Of a stretch of DNA of 50,126 bases, positions 16,249 to 24,061 are shown piece by piece. The notes below the pieces were generated by a model. That model made no database searches, had not been told where the DNA came from, and worked only from the letters and a program-made list of their open reading frames with translations. Each line of letters begins with the position of its first letter. The first letter of the stretch is position 1. The stretch is from an uncultured Pelagibacteraceae bacterium (GTDB lineage Bacteria; Pseudomonadota; Alphaproteobacteria; Pelagibacterales; Pelagibacteraceae): assembly GCA_902628275.1 (NCBI GenBank), contig CACOMI010000008.1, positions 1-50,126 on the forward strand, written 5' to 3'. A program made the position numbers and the translations under genes.

Positions 16249-16500
16249 CATCGTTAGAGCACCCAAAGAAACGATAACAGATGATAAAATTATTGTTCGT
16301 TTAACTTTTTCCTTCTTTTTTTCTTCTAGAAGTCTTTGCTTTAGAACATCCACGTTTACTCTTCTCGGAGCTACAACATATTGAGAGGGGGTCTCTACAA
16401 TCTCGGATGTTCTATTAAAGCTTTCTGTACTCATTAACTCAAATAAACATGTATAAGATTGTATTTGAATAGTTGAGTTGTCCAAAATGGGTTGACTCAT
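16237..16500 (-). CDS. small tail-anchored membrane protein, unknown
   Basis: An 87-residue protein from the ATG at 16498-16500; an internal ATG at 16429-16431 would give 64 residues. Neither start has a clear ribosome site. The C-terminal half holds a charged, probably helical stretch (LKQRLLEEKKKEKVKR), then a hydrophobic helix of about 20 residues ending the protein. The layout resembles the protein at 278-487, with VN..(6)..RL, a basic cluster and a terminal helix. It diverges from the winged-helix gene at 16538 across only 37 bases, so they may share control. No function is recognised. Confidence 0.5.
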   Translation of the reverse strand: MSQPILDNSTIQIQSYTCLFELMSTESFNRTSEIVETPSQYVVAPRRVNVDVLKQRLLEEKKKEKVKRTIILSSVIVSLGALTMLTY

Positions 16501-16537
16501 TATTTAATATTGTTCATATTGGGTTTTTTTAAAAAAC

Positions 16538-17497
16538 ATGAGTACTCTACCTAGTATATCTGAGCACATTGATGAGAAGATAATTAATAAAGCAATTCAA
16601 GATAACTTTGCCGCACTAGCGCCCTCTTATTTTACTTTAACAAGTAATTGGTTTGTTCGAGCCTATGATCATTGGAAAGACATAGATAAATTTGTCATCA
16701 TTATATATTTAATACATCAAAATCTTATATATTTTAGGCAAAATGGCGTAAAAATTGACTACGAAACATTTTACGAAAAAAAATCAATTGAAATTGATAA
16801 AATTAATATTTCAGACATCTCCAAAGACCTAGGAGTTCCAAAAGAAAGTATTAGAAGAAAAGTTTTAGAATTAGAAAAACAAAAAGTAATTGTAAGAAAT
16901 GGTAAGAAAATTCTTGTTGTGAGAGATACCTTTTACTCATCTAAAGCAGTGGAAACTCTTACAGAGGTTGCAACTATATTACATGTATTTAGTAAAATTT
17001 TAAAAAAAGAAAAACTAGTAAATGAAGTTTATTCTATTAAAGAAATAATTACAGCTATCAAAGAAAATTTTTCCTACTGCATGTATCAGTTTAATAAATT
17101 TTGGTTTATTTATATTAATAGATGGAGAGAAGAGATAAAAGATTTAGAAACCTTGGGTATTGGTATGGTTGTAATAATAAACGCAGTAAAAAATAAAGAT
17201 TTTCTTCCAAAAAAAAATATACGTTCATACCATAAACAACTTATGGGTTCTGATAGTAGAGGTGTAAATGCAATGTCAATTTCTGAGATAACTGGTATTC
17301 CAAGACCTACCGTTGTTAGAAAACTAAAATATTTAATTGATAAAAAATATCTTAATATAAATGAAAAAAAATTAATTACATTCAATGCTAAAGATAGTGC
17401 TTTTATAACAACTAAGGGAATGGTTAATAAAAATATGATTAGCTTAAGCCATTTTATTTATAAAGTTTTTAATCATGTAAGGATAATAAATTCTTAA
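16538..17497 (+). CDS. orphan protein with two winged-helix DNA-binding-like domains
   Basis: A 319-residue protein of no family I can name. It has two helix-turn-helix segments. The first is at about residues 92-130 (ISDISKDLGVPKESIRRKVL, then wing-like KQKVIVRNGKKILVV). The second is at about 245-283 (MSISEITGIPRPTVVRKLKY, then DKKYLNINEKKLITF). Both have the layout of winged helices in which an MarR/IclR-like recognition helix is followed by a beta wing. The regions between (about 20-75 and 135-235) are aromatic and helix-rich, perhaps a duplicated sensor or dimer unit. It is the only evident DNA-binding protein in the first 21 kb, so it is a candidate regulator of the neighbouring transport and catabolic operons (inference). 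Confidence 0.75.
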   Translation: MSTLPSISEHIDEKIINKAIQDNFAALAPSYFTLTSNWFVRAYDHWKDIDKFVIIIYLIHQNLIYFRQNGVKIDYETFYEKKSIEIDKINISDISKDLGVPKESIRRKVLELEKQKVIVRNGKKILVVRDTFYSSKAVETLTEVATILHVFSKILKKEKLVNEVYSIKEIITAIKENFSYCMYQFNKFWFIYINRWREEIKDLETLGIGMVVIINAVKNKDFLPKKNIRSYHKQLMGSDSRGVNAMSISEITGIPRPTVVRKLKYLIDKKYLNINEKKLITFNAKDSAFITTKGMVNKNMISLSHFIYKVFNHVRIINS

Positions 17498-18345
17498 TTA
17501 GACCTTCTTAAAATATAAATAAAAATAAATCCTGTTATATACATGATTAGTGCATAAGCAGCTGTTGGTATTGCATATACTATATCCGTACCAAATATTT
17601 GTGTAGAAACAAATATTGCTAAAGTACCATTTTGTAAACCACATTCTAAAGCAATACACCTCATTTGTTTAATTCCTGAGGAAAAAGCTTTTGCGATGTA
17701 GTACGCAATAACCATCATAGATATATTTAATATTAAAGTAATTAAACCAGCTTGCATTATAAAGCTAATTAAATTTTCTTTTTCTTCATAAAACGCTGCA
17801 ATAAAGAAAATTACAAACAATACAATATTTAATTTATTAAAAATTCCAACTTTAGAAGCTATAAAATTTTCAGCAAATTTTCTGATGATCATTCCTAAAA
17901 TTACAGGCACCGTTACAACTAAAAACATTTTTAGCGCTATTCCTGTAATTGAGATATTTTTTGAAATTTCTGTTATTTCAAGGAAATCTGCAGATGTAAA
18001 AATTATCAACGGAACTGTAATTATGCTTAATAGACTAATTACAGCAGTTAAAGATATTGACAATGCAACATCTCCATCCGCAAATTTTGTCATAATATTA
18101 GAAGTTACTCCACCTGGAGCTGCAGCTATGATCATAACCCCTATTGCTATTTCTGGTGGTGCTTTAAAAATTAGAATTAATATGTAAGCTATAATTGGAA
18201 GAATTATTAATTGGGAAATAAAACCGACAATAAAATCCTTTGGTGTTTTTACTACTCTGCCAAAATCTTCGAGTTTTAATCCTAGACCTAAGCCTAACAT
18301 TATTAAAGCCAAAATAATTGGCGCTATTTTAGTTACAACCTCCAA
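17494..18345 (-). CDS. BASS-family (bile acid:sodium symporter-like) transporter
   Basis: A roughly 283-residue protein with about nine or ten membrane helices. Landmarks are LALIMLGLGLGLKLEDF at the N terminus, AAAPGGVTSNIMTKFADGD (the conserved PGG..SN segment of the sodium-binding core), and ECGLQNGTLAIFV, the second crossover motif. BASS proteins move bile acids, pyruvate, pantothenate or other organic anions with sodium. I choose the TTG at 18343-18345 because AGGGGGAG lies just upstream. A TTG at 18361-18363 would add six residues but has no ribosome site. It overlaps the convergent winged-helix gene by four bases. Its organic anion is unknown. Confidence 0.9.
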   Translation of the reverse strand: MEVVTKIAPIILALIMLGLGLGLKLEDFGRVVKTPKDFIVGFISQLIILPIIAYILILIFKAPPEIAIGVMIIAAAPGGVTSNIMTKFADGDVALSISLTAVISLLSIITVPLIIFTSADFLEITEISKNISITGIALKMFLVVTVPVILGMIIRKFAENFIASKVGIFNKLNIVLFVIFFIAAFYEEKENLISFIMQAGLITLILNISMMVIAYYIAKAFSSGIKQMRCIALECGLQNGTLAIFVSTQIFGTDIVYAIPTAAYALIMYITGFIFIYILRRSN

Positions 18346-18423
18346 AGTCTCCCCCTCTCTCAATACTGAGATTATAACTTTTTACATGATTTGTTTAGAT
18401 GGTTTTTTTCTATATACATGTTG

Positions 18424-18457
18424 AGTTTTTTGACTTATTTAGTTTTTTGACTTATTT
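18424..18457 (+). repeat. perfect 17-bp tandem repeat upstream of the phosphate acyltransferase
   Basis: AGTTTTTTGACTTATTT occurs twice without a spacer (18424-18440 and 18441-18457), ending seven bases before the ATG at 18465. Each copy contains TTGACT. The first TTGACT (18430-18435) lies 17 bases before TATTTA in the second copy, so the duplication itself may form a promoter. Transcription would then start near the ATG and give an almost leaderless mRNA. This is inference; a simple replication-slippage duplication is the alternative. Confidence 0.7.
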
Positions 18458-18464
18458 AAAGTAA

Positions 18465-19376
18465 ATGCTTTCGAACAAAGAAATTGTCTGTCCAAACAAC
18501 TTATTAGATTTAGCTCATAAAAAGAAAGGAGTTAAAGTTGCAGTTGTAAATGCTGGTAAACCACTGCCCATGTTATCAGTTCAAGACGCAGTTAAAGAAA
18601 ATTTAATTGAACCAATATTTATAGGTCATGAAGTAGAAATTCAAAAATGTGCAGAAGATATCAAATGGGATATTTCTAAATATGAGCTTATCCATGAACC
18701 TGTAGAAAATGATACCGCTAAAATTGCAGCCAAATTAGCAAGCAAAGGTAAAGTGCAAATAATAGTTAAAGGTCACATTCATACTGATGTACTTATGAAA
18801 GAAGTGCTAAAACGTGAATATAATTTGTTAGGAAAAACAAGGTTAAGCCATATCTGGCATATGACTATCGGTAAAGATGATAAACCATTAACTATTACAG
18901 ATGGTGCATTAAATGTTTTACCAAATGTTAAAACAAAAATGCATATTCTTAAGAATGTTGTTAATTTTTCAAACAGAATAGGAATAGAGAGACCAAAAGT
19001 ATCCGTACTTTCTGCAACTGAAGAAGTTTTAGAAAGTGTACCAAGTTCCATTGAGGCTGCAGAAATTACAAAGTTAGCAAAAGAAGAAAATTTAAATGCT
19101 GACGTATTTGGCCCTTTAGCATTCGATAATAGTATTTCAAAAAAATCAGCAGCAATAAAAGGAATTAAAAATTTAGTTGCTGGTGAAGCAGATGTATTGT
19201 TAGTACCAAATGTTGAAGCTGGAAATGCTTTGGTAAAAATGCTTATTTATTTTTGTGGTGCATGTGCCGCAGGCGTAGTGATAGGAGGAAAAGTACCTGT
19301 TGTAATAACAAGTAGATCAGATGAGGCTCAAGCAAGATTGGCCTCTATAGCTGCAGCTGTAGTTACATTAGATTAA
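18465..19376 (+). CDS. phosphate acetyl/butyryltransferase family protein
   Basis: A 303-residue protein of the PTA_PTB fold, near the length of phosphotransbutyrylase and the single-domain Pta. Landmarks are AVVNAGKPLPMLSVQDAVKE at the N terminus (conserved first strand and helix), IVKGHIHTDVLM (the family KG.l.T..l motif), and the C-terminal VLLVPNVEAGNALVK followed by PVVITSRSDEAQARL, which shape the CoA/phosphate site. It exchanges CoA and phosphate on a short acyl group. In taurine degradation a Pta follows sulfoacetaldehyde acetyltransferase (Xsc), but no xsc is seen in this window. No ribosome site precedes the ATG. The HisD-like gene follows after 59 bases. Confidence 0.88.
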   Translation: MLSNKEIVCPNNLLDLAHKKKGVKVAVVNAGKPLPMLSVQDAVKENLIEPIFIGHEVEIQKCAEDIKWDISKYELIHEPVENDTAKIAAKLASKGKVQIIVKGHIHTDVLMKEVLKREYNLLGKTRLSHIWHMTIGKDDKPLTITDGALNVLPNVKTKMHILKNVVNFSNRIGIERPKVSVLSATEEVLESVPSSIEAAEITKLAKEENLNADVFGPLAFDNSISKKSAAIKGIKNLVAGEADVLLVPNVEAGNALVKMLIYFCGACAAGVVIGGKVPVVITSRSDEAQARLASIAAAVVTLD

Positions 19377-19435
19377 ACTTCTGTTGAATTAGAATAAATA
19401 ATATCATAAACATTTATTAAAAAAAAAAGGAAATC

Positions 19436-20722
19436 ATGACAATCACATATATTAAAAAAGCAGATAAAACAGCATTTACTGGGGAAGACGAAACTAGAAA
19501 TAAAGTTAATACAATTTTAAAAGATTTAGAGAAGACAAGAGAAGATGGTATTAAAGAGGTTCTTAAAAAATTTGATAATTATGAAGGTGACATAATAGTA
19601 AGTAAAGATAAAATTGAGCAAATTACAAAATCATTGGATCAAAAAATTAAAGATGATATAAAATTTTCTTACGACAGAGTTAGAAAGTTTGCCGAACATC
19701 AATTAGAAAATTTAGGAAAAGACTCTGAGGTTGAGCTTTCACCTGGATTAATTGCTGGACAAAAGTTAATTCCAGTGAATACCGCAGGGTGTTATGTTCC
19801 TGGTGGAAGGTATAATAACATAGCCTCAGCAATTATGAGTGTTACAACTGCAAAAGTTGCTGGAGTTAAAAATATAATTGTAACAAGTCCCCCTAAGGAT
19901 GAGAATGGTGCAAATCCAATAATAATTTATACAGCTAATTTATGTGGAGCAGATGTGATAATGAACATAGGAGGAATTGGTGCAATAGCTGCTTTAGCGT
20001 ATGGTTGTTTTGAAAATCCACCAGTGGATATGATAGTAGGACCAGGAAATAAATTTGTTGCTGAGTCTAAAAGAATTCTTTATGGAAAAGTAGGAATTGA
20101 TTTATTTGCTGGTCCAACTGAAATTGGAATAATAGCAGATAAAACCGCTGATAAGGAAATCATAGCATATGATTTAGTTGGACAAGCCGAGCATGGACCA
20201 GATTCTCCAGCGTGGCTTTATACTACTGACAAAGAACTTTGCGATTATGTAATGAAAAGAGTTCCTGAAATTATTAATGAATTGCCTGAGCATAACAGAA
20301 ATAATGCTGATGCTGCGTGGAGAGATTATGGAGAAGTTATTTTGTGCGATACAAAAGAGGAAATGATTAAGGTTAGTGATGAATATGCACCTGAGCATCT
20401 AGAAGTTCAGGCTGAGAATTTAGATTGGTATTTAAATACTTTAAAAAATTATGGATCTCTATTCTTGGGAGAAGAGACTACTGTTGCTTATGGTGATAAA
20501 TGTAGTGGACCCAATCATATATTGCCTACAAAAGGTGCAGGTAAATATACTGGTGGACTATATGTTGGAAAATTTATTAAAACCGTCACATACCAAAAGA
20601 TGAACGAGGAATCTAATAAAGAAGTTGGTGCCGCTGCAGCGAGAATATCTAGATACGAAGGAATGGAAGCACACGCTAGGACTGGCGATGTAAGATTAAG
20701 AAAATATGGATTTTCAAACTAA
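19436..20722 (+). CDS. HisD-family dehydrogenase, probably sulfopropanediol dehydrogenase (HpsN)-like
   Basis: A 428-residue protein of the histidinol dehydrogenase superfamily. Gln250 and His253 (GQAEHG) and His413 (EAHARTGD) match HisD zinc ligands, and Glu320-His321 match the catalytic pair. Three signatures differ from true HisD. They are GCYVPGGRY instead of YVPGGTA, AGPTE instead of AGPSE, and GLYVGKF where HisD has the zinc-ligand aspartate (here Lys379). These differences resemble the HpsN branch, which oxidises dihydroxypropanesulfonate to sulfolactate. That assignment rests on remembered family motifs. Flanking genes are not histidine biosynthesis genes but an acyltransferase and a rhodanese, which supports a catabolic role. 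The start has AAAAGGAAATC upstream. Confidence 0.82.
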   Translation: MTITYIKKADKTAFTGEDETRNKVNTILKDLEKTREDGIKEVLKKFDNYEGDIIVSKDKIEQITKSLDQKIKDDIKFSYDRVRKFAEHQLENLGKDSEVELSPGLIAGQKLIPVNTAGCYVPGGRYNNIASAIMSVTTAKVAGVKNIIVTSPPKDENGANPIIIYTANLCGADVIMNIGGIGAIAALAYGCFENPPVDMIVGPGNKFVAESKRILYGKVGIDLFAGPTEIGIIADKTADKEIIAYDLVGQAEHGPDSPAWLYTTDKELCDYVMKRVPEIINELPEHNRNNADAAWRDYGEVILCDTKEEMIKVSDEYAPEHLEVQAENLDWYLNTLKNYGSLFLGEETTVAYGDKCSGPNHILPTKGAGKYTGGLYVGKFIKTVTYQKMNEESNKEVGAAAARISRYEGMEAHARTGDVRLRKYGFSN

Positions 20723-20742
20723 TAATTAAATAGGATTAAAAT

Positions 20743-21108
20743 ATGAAAAAATTTGATGAACTAATGAGCGTAGGAAATGAAATTGAGAATATTACTGCAG
20801 AAGAAGCTAAAGAAAAATTGAACGACCCTAACGTTCAATTTATTGATGTAAGAAATAAAGAGGGTTTTTCAAAAGGAACTATAGGAAATGCTGTTCACAT
20901 GGATAGAGGTTTGCTTGAGTTTTATTTAGCTGAGGGTAGTCCCTTAGAAAATGATATATTCAAAAATAACCCAGATAAAGAGTTTGTTGTTTTTTGTGGA
21001 CTTGGTGGACAAGGAACTTTAGCTACCAAAACAATGAAAGATATGGGTGTAAAGAACGTAAAGAATATTACTGGTGGAATGTCTGAATGGGAAAAGATTA
21101 AAGAATAA
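20743..21108 (+). CDS. single-domain rhodanese-like sulfurtransferase
   Basis: A 121-residue protein with one rhodanese domain. FIDVRNKEGFSKGTIGNAVH is the first conserved block. The active loop CGLGGQG has Cys85 as the persulfide-carrying residue, and NITGGMSEWE is the C-terminal block. Rhodaneses carry sulfane sulfur between donors such as thiosulfate and acceptors such as cyanide or proteins. It begins 20 bases after the HpsN-like gene, in the same operon. There it could handle sulfur released from organosulfur breakdown (inference). A basic, unspecialised role is equally possible. No signal peptide is present, so it should act in the cytoplasm. Confidence 0.9.
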   Translation: MKKFDELMSVGNEIENITAEEAKEKLNDPNVQFIDVRNKEGFSKGTIGNAVHMDRGLLEFYLAEGSPLENDIFKNNPDKEFVVFCGLGGQGTLATKTMKDMGVKNVKNITGGMSEWEKIKE

Positions 21109-21111
21109 TTT

Positions 21112-21795
21112 TTATTGATCTAGAATTTTTTCACCATCTTGTTTCTGATCTTTATTTCTCTTGCTATTAATTAATTCTTTTCTTTTTCTTAGATTAATTA
21201 TATCTGCAAAAGAATGATTCACATCTCTGTGTCCAGCTTCATCATCTCTTATCACTCTGACAACATCTTTGAGTGTAGCATGTAATGGTAAGTTCCAATA
21301 ATTTATTGCAATTTCGGGAGCAGGTTGATCTGGAATAGCTCCACTTTCAAGTTCATTTAAATACTCGGTATAACTAATAACCGCTTCTTCTTCAAAGTAT
21401 CCAACTATTCTATGAGCAGTTCTCTGAGATGCTAGGTATATTATTCCATAAGTAATAATAAATATGAATTGAGCGATCATAATTATAAATCTCTCAATTG
21501 CTGTTGGCTTTGCAATATGAATAAAAGTCATCAAATGCATCCTCTCATTTTCAGCTTCATCTAATAATATTTTAATCCATCCCCTATCATCTTCAATTTT
21601 TCTTAGTGATTTTAAATGAACAAGCATTCCTGCAACCATACCTGGAACTGCAGCTATTGTTTCTAAAACAACAGCTCTATGACCATACCTTTTCTTAAAA
21701 AAAGTATCAGCTAAAAGCCTTAAAAATTTTGTGAACAATAAAGCAACCTTGTCACTTAAATTTTTAGGCTCAAAATGTTTATTTAGATCACTCAT
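21112..21795 (-). CDS. aox: alternative oxidase (cyanide-insensitive ubiquinol oxidase)
   Basis: About 227 residues, shorter than plant AOX because no transit peptide is needed. All four di-iron motifs are visible: LET, NERMH, EEEAV and RDDEAGHRDVNH, which supply the glutamate and histidine ligands. Two hydrophobic stretches (around GMVAGMLVH and the IIMIAQFIFIITYGIIYL segment) attach it to one membrane leaflet. It oxidises ubiquinol and reduces oxygen to water without pumping protons. I start at the ATG at 21793-21795 (MSDLNKHFEP). An ATG 21 bases upstream is in frame, and neither has a ribosome site. It converges on the rhodanese gene with three bases between the stops. Confidence 0.95.
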   Translation of the reverse strand: MSDLNKHFEPKNLSDKVALLFTKFLRLLADTFFKKRYGHRAVVLETIAAVPGMVAGMLVHLKSLRKIEDDRGWIKILLDEAENERMHLMTFIHIAKPTAIERFIIMIAQFIFIITYGIIYLASQRTAHRIVGYFEEEAVISYTEYLNELESGAIPDQPAPEIAINYWNLPLHATLKDVVRVIRDDEAGHRDVNHSFADIINLRKRKELINSKRNKDQKQDGEKILDQ

Positions 21796-21869
21796 ATAAA
21801 TATAGATAACTACCATGTAGAAAATTACTATGCGCTAAAATTGTATCTAAAAAAGCTTAATTTTACTTG

Positions 21870-22925
21870 CTAAGATTTAATTCTTTTTCCATTTTCATCA
21901 AAAAGAAAAATGTCCTTGGAGTTAAAACCTACTATATTTTCTATTTTATTTTGGCTAGAAATTTTTGCGCTAATCTCGTGATTATCTATTTTAATATAAG
22001 CAATTTTTTCATTACCTAAGTTTTCAACAAGATCAATTTTTGGCTCAAACTTAAATTCACTTTCTTTAGATACATTAAAATGTTCTGGTCTGATTCCAAT
22101 TAAATAATTTTTTTTCTCTAATTTTATACTAGGTATTATTACCTTGTTATCTAAAAACTGAATTTGATTACTTGATAAAATATTTTTACTTGATACCTCT
22201 AAAATATTCATTTTTGGTGTCCCAATAAATTGGGCAACAAAAACATTTGCTGGATCATTGTATATTTCCTCGGGGGAACCAACTTGCTCTATATTTCCAT
22301 GGTTTAAAATAACAATTCTATCAGCTAAAGTCATTGCCTCTACTTGATCATGAGTTACATAAATCATATTAGTTTTGATTTGTTTATGTAATTTTGAAAT
22401 TTCAACCCTCATTTCTGCTCGTAAAGCAGCATCCAAGTTTGAAAGTGGCTCATCAAACAAAAATATTTTAGGATTCCTGGTAATAGCTCTACCAATTGCA
22501 ACTCTTTGTCTTTGTCCACCTGATAATTGTTTTGGTTTTCTTTCTAATAATTCCTCGATCTTCAAAATTTTTGCTGCCTGCATTACTTTAGTTTCTATTT
22601 CATCTTTAGATTTTTTTTCAATTTTTAAACCAAAAGACATATTTTCGTATACATTCATATGAGGATATAACGCGTATGATTGGAAGACCATTGCTGTTTG
22701 TCTTTTAGATGGGTGAAGTGTATTAATTAATTGATCATTAATGTAAATATCACCTTCATCAATTTTTTCTAAACCAGCTATCATTCTTAGCAATGTTGAT
22801 TTTCCGCAACCAGATGGTCCAACAAGAACTAAAAATTCATCCTCTTTGCCTTGAAGATTAAAATTACTTATAATTTTATTTGAGCCAAAAGATTTATGAA
22901 CGTTTGAGAATTTTATATTGGCCAT
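21870..22925 (-). CDS. CUT1-type ABC transporter ATP-binding protein (MalK/UgpC-like)
   Basis: A 351-residue ATPase with Walker A GPSGCGKST, Q-loop FQSYALYPHMNV, signature LSGGQRQRVAIGRAI, Walker B IFLFDEPLSNLDAALR and switch VTHDQVEA. The last 110 residues are the regulatory OB-like domain of MalK/UgpC proteins (GIRPEHF motif). It should energise the permeases at 28455-30367 and the binding protein at 27185, because no other ATPase accompanies those genes. It lies three bases after the SnoaL-like gene at 22929 on the minus strand. The transport genes are on the opposite strand, about 4-8 kb away in the same locus. Confidence 0.93.
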   Translation of the reverse strand: MANIKFSNVHKSFGSNKIISNFNLQGKEDEFLVLVGPSGCGKSTLLRMIAGLEKIDEGDIYINDQLINTLHPSKRQTAMVFQSYALYPHMNVYENMSFGLKIEKKSKDEIETKVMQAAKILKIEELLERKPKQLSGGQRQRVAIGRAITRNPKIFLFDEPLSNLDAALRAEMRVEISKLHKQIKTNMIYVTHDQVEAMTLADRIVILNHGNIEQVGSPEEIYNDPANVFVAQFIGTPKMNILEVSSKNILSSNQIQFLDNKVIIPSIKLEKKNYLIGIRPEHFNVSKESEFKFEPKIDLVENLGNEKIAYIKIDNHEISAKISSQNKIENIVGFNSKDIFLFDENGKRIKS

Positions 22926-22928
22926 AAA

Positions 22929-24011
22929 TTATTTTATTAACTCGAACACATCTATGTCAATTTGTTTTAGTATATGAATTATATCAATTGGTACCCAGTT
23001 TTCTCTTATCTTTCCCTCATCATGATGATAAAAATCCATTACTCTCATTGTTACATTTTGATTATTAGATTTATATCCCAACCAATGATCTGATCCATAA
23101 ACTGCTTGTATGCTATTCCAACCGGCCGTTAATGAAAATTTTCCATCTCCTAATTCACAATAATGTCCTAGTTTCCAATAATTTCTCTCTTTGAATGTTT
23201 TTCTAAAAGGCATTTGGTGGTTCTCTATAAAACCTTCTAAAGATCTTGCTGTACCAATTGCACTTGGACCATACCAAATCATTTTATCATGCCAGTAATC
23301 AGATTGTGGATGATTTTTTAATTTATCTCTTAGATCTTCATCTGTTTTAGCTTCGAGTTCTGGTTTTATATTTAAACTTCTCTGCATTACTAATGATTGC
23401 TCTAAACTAGCTTGGGAAATTTCAAAATTTTTTTCAAAAAAATTAACACCATCTCTATTAATAGGGTGAAGCCAGTTACCTTCTGCGCCTCGAGATGTAT
23501 TTAATGGATATTGTCCTGTTTGCAACATTAGATCTAAAAGATCAATTAAAATATGGCTTTCAATAATTTTATTATTTTTAAGTTCATGAATTTCACAACA
23601 TTTAAGATTTATCATTTTATTATTTGGAGATATGCCAAGCCATGATTGTTTAAAAGTACCAGATAAAGTAGATATAGAGCCAACCTGAACTTTATCTCTG
23701 AATGTTCCTCCTATTACAATTTGTTCTCTTCTCTCTATATCTGGAAAAGAATTAAATAAAGGTTCCCAAAATTTTCTTTTAAATTCGCCTAAGCCAGAAA
23801 ATTCATTTAGTGGGTAAAAACAATTAACTTTAATATCTTTAGAAAATGAATTTTCTAAATTATCGTCAATCTTAGAAATTCCATTTTTAAATATTTGTTT
23901 TAAATAACCTCTTACCTCAAGCTTATTTTTAAAATTTTCTTCGGGAGAAATAATTAATTTTTTAACATTCTCCTGCCCTTTAAGACCTGTATCAAATTGT
24001 TCTATTTGCAT
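22929..24011 (-). CDS. tandem SnoaL-like (NTF2-fold) protein
   Basis: A 360-residue protein that looks like two SnoaL/NTF2-like cone domains. The first is at about residues 30-170 (SISTLSGTFKQSWLGISPNN, HELKNNKIIESHILIDLLDLM). The second is at about 225-355 (WHDKMIWYGPSAIGTARSL, MRVMDFYHHDEGKIRENWVP). The polyketide-cyclase-type pattern, where a phrase like GKI.E.W.. ends the domain, is visible in both. Members are small-molecule isomerases, cyclases, hydrolases or binding proteins, and the chemistry here is unknown. It is divergent from the cupin gene by 50 bases. It is related to the protein at 25006-25968, so the locus has at least four such domains. Confidence 0.75.
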   Translation of the reverse strand: MQIEQFDTGLKGQENVKKLIISPEENFKNKLEVRGYLKQIFKNGISKIDDNLENSFSKDIKVNCFYPLNEFSGLGEFKRKFWEPLFNSFPDIERREQIVIGGTFRDKVQVGSISTLSGTFKQSWLGISPNNKMINLKCCEIHELKNNKIIESHILIDLLDLMLQTGQYPLNTSRGAEGNWLHPINRDGVNFFEKNFEISQASLEQSLVMQRSLNIKPELEAKTDEDLRDKLKNHPQSDYWHDKMIWYGPSAIGTARSLEGFIENHQMPFRKTFKERNYWKLGHYCELGDGKFSLTAGWNSIQAVYGSDHWLGYKSNNQNVTMRVMDFYHHDEGKIRENWVPIDIIHILKQIDIDVFELIK

Positions 24012-24061
24012 ATATAATTAATTCTTTAAATCTAGTATCACAAAATATAGTGTAAAAAAAT

